Source: Rhodococcus sp. 14-2470-1b
Lineage (GTDB): Bacteria; Actinomycetota; Actinomycetes; Mycobacteriales; Mycobacteriaceae
NCBI RefSeq assembly: GCF_002259415.1
Contig: NZ_NPFY01000025.1
Coordinates: forward strand, 112,539-176,538
DNA: 64,000 bases
Direction: 5' to 3'
Within the stretch, counting starts at the first letter, position 1, and each line of letters opens with the position of its first letter. A program made the translations under genes and the position numbers. Positions 1 through 8,985 of this stretch are shown in pieces. The notes beneath the pieces were generated by a model. That model ran no database searches, was not told the origin of the DNA, and saw nothing but the letters and a program-made list of their open reading frames with translations.

Positions 1-265
1 CGAGCGCGGGAATGGCTGCCAGGGCAGGAGTTGCCCAGACGACTCGGCCATGGGAGGGCTTGACGATCAAGTACAACGCACCGGCCACGGCGACACACAG
101 TCCGAACACGATGCCGGGGAGCGAGAAGTCCGCGATGGACGCGAGGAGGACCAGCGCGCCGAGTACTGCGGCGCACCACGCGATGATCCGGCCGATCAAC
201 GGTCGGGGTCGCTCGGGTCGTTCAGCGCCGGGGAAGACGTAGGGCTGGGAGAAAGGATCGGTCAT
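1..265 (-). CDS. Small membrane protein, partial (runs off left edge)
   Basis: The reverse strand reads from an ATG at 265 without a stop to the window edge (88 codons visible). The N-terminus is polar and Pro/Arg-rich (MTDPFSQPYVFPGAERPERP). Two hydrophobic stretches follow, about residues 27-44 (IIAWCAAVLGALVLLAS) and 49-66 (LPGIVFGLCVAVAGALYLIV), so an integral membrane protein is likely. The C-terminus lies outside the window. I do not recognise a family. Codon use (G/C third positions) matches the neighbours and supports real coding. Confidence 0.6.
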   Translation of the reverse strand, partial: MTDPFSQPYVFPGAERPERPRPLIGRIIAWCAAVLGALVLLASIADFSLPGIVFGLCVAVAGALYLIVKPSHGRVVWATPALAAIPAL

Positions 266-457
266 GGGGGGAGTCCTCGAGTGATGGAGAAATGGCGCGT
301 GAGCACCGTAACCAGTCGAGACGGCCGATCGATCATGCGACGGATCGTTTTTTCGTACGACGGCGGGGCTCGAAGCGAGAATCCGGCTGCCGCGGACTGT
401 TTCACGCCGGCCGTGTGCTGTATTCCGAGCACCATGTCGTACGTACCGCGCAGTTCG

Positions 458-1582
458 TTACAGGTCTTCCGGGTCCTGATCCCCGAACGGTTCTGCCAGC
501 GTCACGCCCGCCAGAACAGCAGGCCGCAGCGCCTCGGGAACGGTCAGTGCGTCATCGGCGGAGACCAGCACGGTTTGCTCCTGCAGGGCGCGGATCCGGT
601 AGTCGATCAACTGCGCCGTTCGCAGGTCCTCGCCTTCGAGGCCCTCGTAGTCCTCGTCCGCGTTGTCGAGTGGCAGGTCCTCGGTCATCGCCGCGAGCAA
701 AGTCTGAATCGCGAAGGTGTTCGACAGGGCCATCGAGACGTCGGTCTCGCTCATGCTGAGTTGGTGGCGGATGTGCTGGGTGAGGACGTCTCGAAGCACG
801 TCGACGGATCGCGAGGAGAAACTGTCCACCGCCGAGCCTGGCACGACGCGGGTGCCGTCCGTCTCCAGGATGTCGGTGGCGAACGCGACTGCCCAGTGGT
901 CCAAGGCCGTGATGTTCTCGGGCTGCGGTTCGTGGTCCGAGTGGTCGTGCTCGCCTTCCTCGGACAGCGCCGTCGACAGTTCGGGAATGTCGTTCACCGA
1001 TGCGCCGGACCCCACCCGGTCGACCACGGCAGCGACACCGGCCACGACGGGAAGTGCGGCCAGTGCTGTCGACTCGTCGGCCGGCGCTACGAGCGGCAAC
1101 TCGATGTCTTCCGGGGCGAGGACGTCCGGATCGTTGTCGATGAAGTCGGTGAGGTCTTCCATGCAGTGCGCGAAGTCCTCGTCGCTACCGGTCCATGCGT
1201 CGGTCTCGTCGAGGAAGGTGAGGAATTCGAGCAGCGTCACGACGATGTTCGTTGCTGCTGCAGCACCGTTGTCCGGATCGGAGTCCTCGATCCGCTCGAC
1301 GGCGTCGACGATGAAGTGGGCGTCGTTCGGAGTCCAGGAGGTCACGACGAATCCCGGGTTGGCCCGGTCGACCTGACCCAGCGTCGTCTTCACCAGGCTC
1401 ACGACGCGGTCGGCGTGCTCACCCATGTCGCGATCGGTGAGCCAGGAGTGGAAATGTTCCAGCAGGGCATGGGGGATCGTGGATGTGCGGGCAGCGGAGC
1501 CTGCGGATTGTTGCCGTCGGGCACGCGCTTTCGTTTTCGCTGCGCGCTTCTGCCCCCGGCTTGCCGGTCCTTTGGATCCCAT
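458..1582 (-). CDS. Conserved hypothetical protein, 374 aa
   Basis: Reads from ATG at 1582 to a stop at 458. The first ~30 residues are strongly basic (MGSKGPASRGQKRAAKTKAR), followed by an acidic, mostly helical body with no transmembrane segment or signal peptide, so a cytoplasmic protein is expected. An Ala/Val-rich stretch lies near the middle (ALAALPVVAGVAAVVDRV). No catalytic motif is recognisable. It stands alone: a hairpin at 1598-1634 separates it from the symporter gene upstream. A long antisense frame overlaps it on the other strand, but G/C third-position bias favours this strand. Function unknown. Confidence 0.6.
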   Translation of the reverse strand: MGSKGPASRGQKRAAKTKARARRQQSAGSAARTSTIPHALLEHFHSWLTDRDMGEHADRVVSLVKTTLGQVDRANPGFVVTSWTPNDAHFIVDAVERIEDSDPDNGAAAATNIVVTLLEFLTFLDETDAWTGSDEDFAHCMEDLTDFIDNDPDVLAPEDIELPLVAPADESTALAALPVVAGVAAVVDRVGSGASVNDIPELSTALSEEGEHDHSDHEPQPENITALDHWAVAFATDILETDGTRVVPGSAVDSFSSRSVDVLRDVLTQHIRHQLSMSETDVSMALSNTFAIQTLLAAMTEDLPLDNADEDYEGLEGEDLRTAQLIDYRIRALQEQTVLVSADDALTVPEALRPAVLAGVTLAEPFGDQDPEDL

Positions 1583-1597
1583 GAGTGCCTAGTTTAA

Positions 1598-1634
1598 TGG
1601 CTGCGACGGCGCGCTCGGCGCACCGTCGCAGCCA
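1598..1634 (-). terminator. Hairpin terminator after the symporter gene
   Basis: Perfect 12-bp arms (TGGCTGCGACGG at 1598-1609 and its complement at 1623-1634) around a 13-nt loop, placed just past the symporter stop at 1641 and before the next gene start at 1582. There is no clear T-tract, which is common in actinobacterial terminators. Confidence 0.65.
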
Positions 1635-1640
1635 CCATTG

Positions 1641-3053
1641 CTAGGGCGACAGCTGCGGCTGTCGGTCCGTCGGCGGAGTGACGTCGTCATCGCTGAACGG
1701 GTCGCCGTTGCGAGGACTGTTGTACCGGGCTTCGTCGAGGATGCCCTCGCGCTTGGCGACGATCGCCGGGACGAGCGCCTGTCCGGTCACGTTGACGGCC
1801 GTGCGGCCCATGTCGACGATCGGCTCGACCGCCAGCAGCAATCCGACGCCGGCGAGTGGCAATCCGAGCGTCGACAGTGTCAGAGTCAACATCACCGTCG
1901 CACCGGTGGTTCCCGCGGTCGCGGCGGATCCGATGACGGAGACCACGACGATCAACAGGTAGTCGGTGAACGTGAGGGAGACGCCGTAGAACTGGGCGAC
2001 GAAGATGGCGGCGATGGCGGGATAGATTGCCGCGCAACCGTCCATCTTGGTGGTGGCGCCCAGCGGTACTGCGAAGGATGCGTACTCACGCGGCACACCG
2101 AGATTGCGTTCGGTGACGCGCTCGGTGAGGGGCAGCGTGCCGATCGACGAGCGCGAGACGAAGCCCAGCTGCGTGGCGGGCCACACGCCGGAGAAGAACT
2201 GGCGAACCGAAAGTCCGTGCGCACGAACGATGACGGGGTACACGACGAAGAAGACGATGGCCAGGCCGACGTAGATGGCGACGGTGAACACGCCGAGGGA
2301 ACCGATCGCATCCCACCCGTAGGTCGCGACCGCGTTCGCGATGAGTGCGGCCGTGCCGATGGGGGCGAGCCGGATGATCCACCACAACACCTTCTGCACG
2401 ATCGCGAGCAACGATGCGTTGAAGTTCAGGAACGGCTCCGCTTTCTCGCCGATCTTCAACGCCGCGATGCCGATGGCGACCGCGATCACGAGAAGCTGGA
2501 GAATGTTGAAGCTCAGCGAAGTGGTTGCTGTGCTGGCGATTCCGTCACCGGCAGCTTCGGTGGTGACCGATGTCTTCGACCCGAGCGCGAAGAAGTTGTT
2601 CGGTACCAGCCCGGTCAGAAACGACCACCAGGAACCGACACTGCTCGGGTCCTTCGCGGACGTCGCTTCGACGCCGGTGCGTGAACCCGGTTGAGCGACC
2701 AGACCGATGACGATTCCGATGATCACGGCGATGAACGCGGTGATCGCGAACCACAACAAAGTCTGGACCGCCAACCGGGCAGCGTTGGCTACCTGGCGAA
2801 GATTCGCGATCGAGGACACGATGGCGGTGAACACCAGCGGCACGACTGCGACGGTGAGCAGCTTGACGTAACTCGACCCGATGGTGGCGACGGTGCCGAC
2901 CAGCCAGTTCTCGTTACCGTCGGCCGCGTCGGGCATCGATCGTGCGATGAGACCGAGAACGACGCCGAGGATCAACCCGGCGACGATCTGAGGCCCGAAG
3001 GATTTTGCCCACGTGGGTATGCGGGACGCGCGCGTAGTACTGGGCGCAGACAT
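1641..3053 (-). CDS. Dicarboxylate/amino acid:cation symporter (DAACS family)
   Basis: 470-aa multi-pass membrane protein of the GltP/DctA/SdcS family, which imports glutamate, aspartate or C4-dicarboxylates with H+ or Na+. Family marks are the serine-rich re-entrant loop with TLP (SRSSIGTLPLT), the substrate/cation region GATTKMDGCAAIYPAIAAIF, and the late segment GLPLAGVGLLLAVEPIVDMGRTAVNV, which holds the D..R..(V)N signature. The N-terminus has a typical first helix (FGPQIVAGLILGVVLGLIAR). The exact substrate cannot be told from sequence. It looks monocistronic: 197 bp of non-coding DNA lie upstream and a hairpin follows it. Confidence 0.88.
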   Translation of the reverse strand: MSAPSTTRASRIPTWAKSFGPQIVAGLILGVVLGLIARSMPDAADGNENWLVGTVATIGSSYVKLLTVAVVPLVFTAIVSSIANLRQVANAARLAVQTLLWFAITAFIAVIIGIVIGLVAQPGSRTGVEATSAKDPSSVGSWWSFLTGLVPNNFFALGSKTSVTTEAAGDGIASTATTSLSFNILQLLVIAVAIGIAALKIGEKAEPFLNFNASLLAIVQKVLWWIIRLAPIGTAALIANAVATYGWDAIGSLGVFTVAIYVGLAIVFFVVYPVIVRAHGLSVRQFFSGVWPATQLGFVSRSSIGTLPLTERVTERNLGVPREYASFAVPLGATTKMDGCAAIYPAIAAIFVAQFYGVSLTFTDYLLIVVVSVIGSAATAGTTGATVMLTLTLSTLGLPLAGVGLLLAVEPIVDMGRTAVNVTGQALVPAIVAKREGILDEARYNSPRNGDPFSDDDVTPPTDRQPQLSP

Positions 3054-3250
3054 GAAGATGCCTTTCGACAGGAAAAGAGGTGAGGGCGGAGAAGCCCTTC
3101 GAATCAGAGAATGCGACGCCGAGACGACTCGGTCACAGACAGAGAGAGCTCGCTTGTAGGCGCAGGTCGACGTAGCGTCGACTGGTCAGGAGCGGCATCA
3201 CTTACTGGAGATTACTCCCAGTTGATTCGACCTCGAACGTGCGCCCGGGT

Positions 3251-3604
3251 TCAGTAGTCGACCCGGAACCCGCCGATGAGGGTGATGGTGTTGCCGTCGG
3301 GGTCGAGAACCGTCGACAACCGAACGCCTTTGTTCGCGTCGACGACGTCACCGGCGTCGATACCTCGGGATGCGAGTTCCGCGCGGTGAGCGTCGAGATC
3401 GTCGATCCCGAAATTCAGCAGACCGGTGCCTGCGCGTACGTCGTCGACGGTGACCTGCACCCACCCGACATCGGTCACCTTCCATTCGACGAGGGTCGGC
3501 ATCGGGTTGTTGGTGGCAGGCGCCCCGAAGAACGACGAGTACCACGTTTCGGCTGCGTCGATGTCCGTCACCGGTACGACGGCGAGTACGTGTTCGATGG
3601 CCAT
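3251..3604 (-). CDS. VOC-family (glyoxalase-like) protein
   Basis: 117-aa single-domain vicinal-oxygen-chelate protein: MAIEHVLAVVPVTDIDAAET at the start, then AWYSSFFGAP, and a typical C-terminal strand set (VLDPDGNTITLIGGF). The DPDGN motif is common to glyoxalase/bleomycin-resistance/dioxygenase-fold proteins. Candidate metal ligands are His5 and an acidic residue, but no specific activity can be assigned. It lies 75 bp after the FAD monooxygenase gene on the same strand and may be co-transcribed with it, so an accessory role in the same catabolic route is plausible. Confidence 0.75.
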   Translation of the reverse strand: MAIEHVLAVVPVTDIDAAETWYSSFFGAPATNNPMPTLVEWKVTDVGWVQVTVDDVRAGTGLLNFGIDDLDAHRAELASRGIDAGDVVDANKGVRLSTVLDPDGNTITLIGGFRVDY

Positions 3605-3679
3605 GAGGTGTCCGTTCGTCAGGAGAACTGTGCTTCGTACACCTATGAAGACCCGCGCCGGCGTGCGAAGTCATCGATC

Positions 3680-5278
3680 TCAGGCGAAGGTGCCTTTCAG
3701 ATAGCCGACGACCGCCGCGGTATCGGGAGATCCCCGGTGGCCCAGGTACCCGTCGGGCCGCACGACGAACACCTCGGGACCGGCAATCGAATACGCGTCG
3801 CGAAACTGCCCCTGCGCGTCGACGATCACCGGCAACGTCGAGTCGACCCGCTCGGCGACCACCAGGTAGGCGTCGAGCAGGCCGTGTGCCGCAGAGACGG
3901 CGTCAGCTGCCAGTTCCTCGTACTCCGCCACCCAGCCCCCCGAGCCCCCCGAGACGTCCGACCACAGCAGCAGCGTGTGCGACACCCCGGCGAACAGATC
4001 GAACAACCGGAAGGAGAACGCGACGATGTCCCGACGCAACTCCCGAGCATCCGGAGCGCGTTCTCCCGGTTGCACCGCGGTCGACGCGTCGTCGACTACC
4101 GACACGAGAGGACCCGGCGGGTAGGAGATCAACAACTGCGCTTGCCGACGCATCGCCGTCTCGAAGGAGTTCTCACCGGCGCCGATGCCCTCGCGGGCGC
4201 TGCGGACGGTCATCCCGACGACGTCCTCACCGACAGGCCTGCGCTCCGCGTCGTAGGTGTCCGTCAGGCCGTCCGCGGCGATGCCCCGCACCGAGAGGGC
4301 TACCTTCCACGCCAGATTGTGCGCGTCCTGAATGCCGGTGTTCATGCCCTGAGCGCCGGTCGGAGGATGAATGTGCGCAGCGTCCCCGGCGACGAAGACG
4401 CGTCCCCTGCCGTACGCGTCGACGATGCGGTGGCTGATCTTGAACACGGAAGACCACCGCAGATTCCGTGCCGTCGTCGGTTCGGGCGACAACCGGTCCA
4501 ACACCGCCTGGATGTGGTGGAGTTCGGGCGCCGGCCCACCGGTGAAGCCGTGCACGATGCCGTCGCCGGCACTGGGCGCGGCCGTGAGCTCCTCCGGCAC
4601 GAACATCGACATCCGGTAACGACCGTGGCCGGGAAGTGGGATCGCCACCAGCAGATCGTCGACGGTTCCGTCCTCGGTCCGGTGTGAGCTCCTGACCCCG
4701 TATCCCGGTGGTAGCGACCAGTCGACCTCGATGTCGCCCAGCATGTAGCCCTCCGCGAACGCCCCACCCTCGAACGTCAGTCCCAGCTGCTTGCGCACCG
4801 CGCTGTGGGCCCCGTCGCAGCCGATCAAGTACTGCACGTCCGCCGTCGATCCGTCGGTCAGGGTCGCAGCGACGCGCTGCTCGTCCTGCTCGAACGACGC
4901 CAGCCCGACGCCCCGCTCGACCACAGTCCCCAGCCCGGCGAGATGCTCGGCGAGAATGCGTTCGGTTTCGTACTGGGGGAGTCCGGCGAACCAGTACGGA
5001 ACATCCGGCGGCAACGTCAGCTCGATTCGGCCGACCTCGACACCTCCGTCGAACGCGATCTGACCCCGCATCGGCACCGAAGCATCGAGGATCGCACCGG
5101 AAACGCCCATGTTCTCGAACACCTCCAGCGTGCGCGGCTGAATACCAACGGCTTTCGCGTACTGCGGCGGAGTCGACGCGGAATCGACGATGCGGCAGTC
5201 GATACCTCGCCTACGCAGCTCTATCGCCGCGGTCAGCCCGATCGGTCCCGCTCCGGCAATCAGCACATCTGCACTCAC
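3680..5278 (-). CDS. FAD-dependent aromatic monooxygenase (PheA/TfdB-type)
   Basis: Class A flavoprotein hydroxylase. The N-terminal Rossmann motif is LIAGAGPIGLTAAIELRRRG, the DG motif YLIGCDGAHSAVRKQLG lies mid-protein, and the FAD-binding GD motif is RVFVAGDAAHIHPPTGAQG followed by MNTGIQDAHNLAWKVAL. The C-terminal thioredoxin-like part ends with FVVRPDGYLGHRG. I chose the GTG at 5278 (532 aa) because GGAGG sits 10 nt upstream and the Rossmann strand begins at once; an upstream ATG at 5347 would add a non-homologous tail lying across a hairpin. Such enzymes hydroxylate phenolic rings with NAD(P)H and O2. The substrate is unknown; position downstream of the SDR/MFS operon suggests ring hydroxylation in the same pathway. 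Confidence 0.85.
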   Translation of the reverse strand: MSADVLIAGAGPIGLTAAIELRRRGIDCRIVDSASTPPQYAKAVGIQPRTLEVFENMGVSGAILDASVPMRGQIAFDGGVEVGRIELTLPPDVPYWFAGLPQYETERILAEHLAGLGTVVERGVGLASFEQDEQRVAATLTDGSTADVQYLIGCDGAHSAVRKQLGLTFEGGAFAEGYMLGDIEVDWSLPPGYGVRSSHRTEDGTVDDLLVAIPLPGHGRYRMSMFVPEELTAAPSAGDGIVHGFTGGPAPELHHIQAVLDRLSPEPTTARNLRWSSVFKISHRIVDAYGRGRVFVAGDAAHIHPPTGAQGMNTGIQDAHNLAWKVALSVRGIAADGLTDTYDAERRPVGEDVVGMTVRSAREGIGAGENSFETAMRRQAQLLISYPPGPLVSVVDDASTAVQPGERAPDARELRRDIVAFSFRLFDLFAGVSHTLLLWSDVSGGSGGWVAEYEELAADAVSAAHGLLDAYLVVAERVDSTLPVIVDAQGQFRDAYSIAGPEVFVVRPDGYLGHRGSPDTAAVVGYLKGTFA

Positions 5279-5313
5279 GTGTACGCCACCTCCGTCGCAT
5301 GATCGAACGAGAA

Positions 5314-5352
5314 CGAGTATGGGCCGCAGCGACATGCTGCGGCCCATACTCG
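5314..5352 (-). terminator. Strong 16-bp hairpin between SDR and monooxygenase genes
   Basis: Perfect inverted repeat: CGAGTATGGGCCGCAG at 5314-5329 and its complement at 5337-5352, with a 7-nt loop. It lies downstream of the SDR stop (5387) and upstream of the monooxygenase start (5278) on the same strand. It could end the 9.8-kb-to-5.4-kb transcript or attenuate it. Confidence 0.6.
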
Positions 5353-5386
5353 GATCGATCTCATGCTTGGCGGATGACCGCGACGA

Positions 5387-6160
5387 TCATCCCTTCAACT
5401 CGCGGGTGATTCGGTGGTAGATCCCGCCGGACGTCAAGCCACCGTCGACGACGATCTCGGTCCCGGTGATGTAGCGAGCGGCGTCGGACAACAGGAATGC
5501 GACGGACTCGGCGATCTCCTCCGAGTCGGCGACACGACCTGCCGGAACGGACTCCAGGCTGGTGTCGACGAACTCCGAAGAGCCCGAGTGCAGCAGTGGT
5601 GTGTCGACAAGGCCGGGATGGATCGAATTGACGCGGACATCGTGCTCGGCGAATTCGAGTGCACCGACCTTCGACAGACCACGTACTCCCCACTTGCTGG
5701 CGCCGTATCCGGCCGCGAAGTAGCCGAGCATGCCGGCGATGGACGAGACGTTGACGATGGACCCACCTCCTCGCACGAGCAAGGACGCGCAGAATTTCAT
5801 GCCGTAGAACACCGAACTCAGATTGATGTCCATGACGCGGTGCCAATCTTCGACGGTCGTCTCGACGATCCCCGCTCGGTGGCTGACGCCTGCATTGTTG
5901 ACGAGTCCGTCCAAGCCGCCGTCCACGTCGTCGATGCGTTCCACGAGTTGCTGCCAGGAGTCCGGCGACGTCACATCGAGAGCGTGAAACTCTGCGAGGC
6001 CACCGTCGGCGACGATCTCTCCCGCCACCTGTTGGGCCGAGGTGGACGAGATGTCGGTGACCCACACCTTCGCGCCGCGCTGCGCGAGCAACTGGGATTC
6101 GACTTTGCCCATACCGCTGCCCGCGCCGGTCACGAGAACGACTTTTCCTTGAAAACTCAT
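5387..6160 (-). CDS. SDR-family NAD(P)-dependent oxidoreductase
   Basis: 257-aa classical short-chain dehydrogenase: cofactor motif VVLVTGAGSGMGK, NNAG motif LDGLVNNAGVSHRAG, catalytic Ser in IVNVSSIAGMLGYFAAGYGA with YxxxK (YGASK), then PG motif IHPGLVDTPLLHS, and C-terminal AARYITGTEIVVDGGLTSGG. Asp near the end of strand 2 (VTDISS) suggests NAD+ preference. The ATG at 6160 is preceded by GGATAGGGA and lies 11 bp after the transporter stop, so they are co-transcribed. A longer frame reaching 6472 would overlap the transporter and is not credible. Probably an alcohol-to-ketone step in the pathway fed by the adjacent transporter. Confidence 0.88.
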   Translation of the reverse strand: MSFQGKVVLVTGAGSGMGKVESQLLAQRGAKVWVTDISSTSAQQVAGEIVADGGLAEFHALDVTSPDSWQQLVERIDDVDGGLDGLVNNAGVSHRAGIVETTVEDWHRVMDINLSSVFYGMKFCASLLVRGGGSIVNVSSIAGMLGYFAAGYGASKWGVRGLSKVGALEFAEHDVRVNSIHPGLVDTPLLHSGSSEFVDTSLESVPAGRVADSEEIAESVAFLLSDAARYITGTEIVVDGGLTSGGIYHRITRELKG

Positions 6161-6171
6161 GTCTGCGTTCC

Positions 6172-7509
6172 CTATCCGGTCTTCAGCTCGGTGCCCTTGG
6201 TCTCGGCGACGAAGAAGACCGTGACGAACGTGAGGATGGCGCAGAACACGAAGTAACCGGCCGGAGCCAGTGCGTTGCCGGTCATCGAGATCAGCCACGT
6301 CGCGATGAACGGCGCGGTACCACCGAGGAGCATGTTGGTGGTGTTGTTTCCGAGTGCGAGACCGCTGTAGCGCACCGATGTCTTGAGCATCTCGACGTAG
6401 GTGACGTACGAAGCGCCGTTGACCACCGAGACCGCGATGAACAGGACGGACTGGCCGACGACGGCCTGCCACAAACTGCCGCCCGCCATCATCATGAACA
6501 TCGGCACGCCGAGGACGATGGATGCGAAGCTGCCGCCGAACAGCACCGGCTTGCGACCGTACTTGTCGGCCATGTAGCCCGCGATCGGAAGGGTGATGAC
6601 GCCCAGGACCAGGGCCAGGGAGGTGGAGAGGAATGCTGCCTGGGCAGTCTGGCCGCCTTCGGTCCTGAGGTACGTCGCCGCGTAGACCGAAGCGATGTAG
6701 TAGCCGCCGGTGATGAGTGCGCCGAGAAAAATGATCTTGACGACGCTTCCGCGGGAGGTGCTCAGGAGCTCCGAGATGGGCAGCTTCTTGGTCTCGCCCT
6801 TGTCCTCGAGCTCCTTGAACTCCGGTGTGTCGTCGAGCTTGCTACGGATCCAGATGCCGACTCCGCCGATGACGAGGCTGAGCAGGAATGGGATTCGCCA
6901 CGCCCACGACAGGACCTGGTCCTCGGTGAAGACGGTGTTCAACGCCAGTGCGCACAGTGACGCCAACAACGAACCGATGTAGGTGCCGGTGTTGACCATC
7001 GAGGTCTGAGTCGCACGCCACCGAGTCGGTGCGGACTCCGAGACGAAGGCGTTCGCTCCGCCGAGTTCGCCGCCTGCGGCGAATCCTTGAAGGCATCGAC
7101 ACAGCACCAGGACCGAGGTCGCCCACACTCCGAGGGTGACGTACGTCGGCAGCAGTCCGATTCCGGCTGTCGCGATGACCATCAGCAGGATGGTCCAGGA
7201 CAGCGCGTTCTTTCGTCCGTACTTGTCACCGATGTGTCCGAAGAAGATTCCACCGGGAACGCGAAGGAAGAAGGCAACAGCGAATGCCGCGAAGGTTCCG
7301 AGCAACGCGGCGGTGGGATCTTCCGATACGAAGAACAGGGCTGCAATGGTCGTGGCCATGTAGCCGTAGATGCCGAAATCGTAGTACTCGACGACGGTTC
7401 CGACGACGGCGGCGCGTATCACCGTCAAGGGGGATTGCTTCACCGTGGTCGACTCATCGGCCTCGCGGCCGGGCTCGGAGTGCACGGCGCTCTCGTTGGT
7501 AGTCATCAT
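6172..7509 (-). CDS. MFS transporter, metabolite:H+ symporter (MHS) type
   Basis: 445-aa 12-helix transporter. MHS-type features: an early VVEYYDFGIYGYMATTIAAL helix, the loop GHIGDKYGRKNALSWTILLM (MFS motif A), FAAGGELGGANAFVSESAP in helix 4-5, and a second DKYGRKP loop (ADKYGRKPVLFGGSFASIVL). Relatives carry shikimate, alpha-ketoglutarate, proline or aromatic acids; the substrate here is not identifiable. Two adjacent ATGs (7509, 7506) follow GAGGAACA. It sits between the FAD dehydrogenase and the SDR, so it presumably imports the operon's substrate. Confidence 0.88.
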   Translation of the reverse strand: MMTTNESAVHSEPGREADESTTVKQSPLTVIRAAVVGTVVEYYDFGIYGYMATTIAALFFVSEDPTAALLGTFAAFAVAFFLRVPGGIFFGHIGDKYGRKNALSWTILLMVIATAGIGLLPTYVTLGVWATSVLVLCRCLQGFAAGGELGGANAFVSESAPTRWRATQTSMVNTGTYIGSLLASLCALALNTVFTEDQVLSWAWRIPFLLSLVIGGVGIWIRSKLDDTPEFKELEDKGETKKLPISELLSTSRGSVVKIIFLGALITGGYYIASVYAATYLRTEGGQTAQAAFLSTSLALVLGVITLPIAGYMADKYGRKPVLFGGSFASIVLGVPMFMMMAGGSLWQAVVGQSVLFIAVSVVNGASYVTYVEMLKTSVRYSGLALGNNTTNMLLGGTAPFIATWLISMTGNALAPAGYFVFCAILTFVTVFFVAETKGTELKTG

Positions 7510-7545
7510 TGTTCCTCAGTGGTCAAGGGTAGGGGAGTGGAGAGG

Positions 7546-8985
7546 TCAGATCGCCAGCGCCTCGGCGCTCGCTGTTGCGTGCGCGGCGTTTCGGCCGGCG
7601 ATGCGACCCATCGTCAACGCGTTGGCTACTGCGTTACCGCCGCCCACGTAGCGCAGGCCGAGAACACCGGCACCTGCCTCACCGGCGGCATAGAGTCCGG
7701 GAATCGGAACGCCGTCGGTGTTCAGTACGGCCGAGTTCCGGTCGATCTGCAGTCCTGCGTGTGTGCAGACCAGTTCCGCGGGGAGGATGCGTGCTGCGTA
7801 GAACGGGCCCTGGTCGACCGGGTCAGGATTCTCGGTGCTCCCCTTGTTCGACAACGTCCGATGACGCAGGAAGTCGGGGTCCTCGCCGCGCGGCAGGTTC
7901 GCATTCCATCGCGCGACGGTAGCGTTCAAGGCCGTCACGGGGACCTGCATCAGGTCGGCAAGCTGATCGAGGGTGTCGGCCCGCAGGGTGCGGCCGGCGT
8001 CGGCCTCCTCGGTGACACGATCGGCTGCCCAATCCGCATACCCCACGGGCAGATTCACCCGTGCGTTCTCGTCGAAGACGATCCACGCCGAACCGCCCTG
8101 GTGATCGATGATGCCGGTAGAGACGGCGTAGGAAGCGTCCTCGTCCATGAATCGTCGTCCTGCGGCGTTGACGTAGATGCGTGACTTCGGCGGGAATCCG
8201 GACTGCCAGTGGTGGTACCGCTGGAAGTAGACAGTGGGAAGCATCAGGCCCCATCCGTCACCGGCGATCGACGCGTCCACCGCCTCGGCGAAGCGAAGAT
8301 GGTCACCGCGACTGCCTTCGGCGGCAACGACGAACAGCGAGTCGCCTGCCTTGTTCGCGACGGGATAGTGGCGATCGACGAACGTCGGGTCCTGAGCGAA
8401 GCCTCCCGACGCGACGACGACAGCGCCTGCACTGAGCTCGACGTCGTCGGCGACGACACCGACGACGCGTCCGTTCTCGGAGAGCAGGGACTGAACGCGG
8501 GTATCGAGGACGACGTCGATGCCGTGCTTACGGCGAGCGGCGTCGAGAACCTGCACCAGTCCGTATCCCTGATCCTTCGGTACGTGTCCGCGCCATACGT
8601 CTTCGACTCCCGCCTGACTCAGCCCCGGCTGGTGAGCGTTGCCGGAGACCCTGACGGGAATCTCGACACCGAGCTCGATGAGCCATTCGAGTGTCGGTCC
8701 GGCGTTCTCGCAGAACGCGCGAACGAGTCCGGGCTCCAGCATCCACTGGTTCAGGTCCATGTAGTGCTGGAAGTACTTCTCGGCGCTGTCCTCGATACCG
8801 AGACCGCGCTGGACGGACGTCCCCGCCGCAGTGAACAGGCCGGCGGACAGAGCCGTCGAACCGCCGAGTTCCTTCAACGCCTCGAACAGAATCACCGACG
8901 CGCCGTTCTCGGCTGCGGTTACAGCTGCCGCGAGTCCTGCACCGCCACCACCGATCACCACGACGTCGTAATCGTTGTCAGACAT
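7546..8985 (-). CDS. FAD-dependent dehydrogenase (fumarate reductase/ketosteroid dehydrogenase-like flavoprotein)
   Basis: 479-aa flavoprotein with N-terminal VVVIGGGGAGLAAAVTAAEN and C-terminal GLYAAGEAGAGVLGLRYVGG plus NAVANALTMGRIAGRNAA, the signature of the FAD_binding_2 family (fumarate reductase flavoprotein, 3-oxosteroid delta1-dehydrogenase, urocanate reductase). The capping-domain segment RFMDEDASYAVSTGIIDHQG is also typical. It probably oxidises C-C to C=C or the reverse. The ATG at 8985 overlaps the upstream SDR stop by 8 bp; a GTG at 8997 is an alternative start. Second gene of the leftward operon behind the IclR-type operator at 9873. Confidence 0.82.
   Translation of the reverse strand: MSDNDYDVVVIGGGGAGLAAAVTAAENGASVILFEALKELGGSTALSAGLFTAAGTSVQRGLGIEDSAEKYFQHYMDLNQWMLEPGLVRAFCENAGPTLEWLIELGVEIPVRVSGNAHQPGLSQAGVEDVWRGHVPKDQGYGLVQVLDAARRKHGIDVVLDTRVQSLLSENGRVVGVVADDVELSAGAVVVASGGFAQDPTFVDRHYPVANKAGDSLFVVAAEGSRGDHLRFAEAVDASIAGDGWGLMLPTVYFQRYHHWQSGFPPKSRIYVNAAGRRFMDEDASYAVSTGIIDHQGGSAWIVFDENARVNLPVGYADWAADRVTEEADAGRTLRADTLDQLADLMQVPVTALNATVARWNANLPRGEDPDFLRHRTLSNKGSTENPDPVDQGPFYAARILPAELVCTHAGLQIDRNSAVLNTDGVPIPGLYAAGEAGAGVLGLRYVGGGNAVANALTMGRIAGRNAAHATASAEALAI

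Noticed and set aside
50..1597. 515-codon + strand frame covering the left end
   Set aside because: Overlaps the 374-aa reverse-strand gene and the partial membrane protein; translation lacks recognisable features and third-position composition favours the other strand.
6161..6472. N-terminal extension of the SDR to 6472
   Set aside because: It lies entirely inside the transporter gene; the SDR fold begins at the ATG at 6160, which has its own ribosome-binding site.
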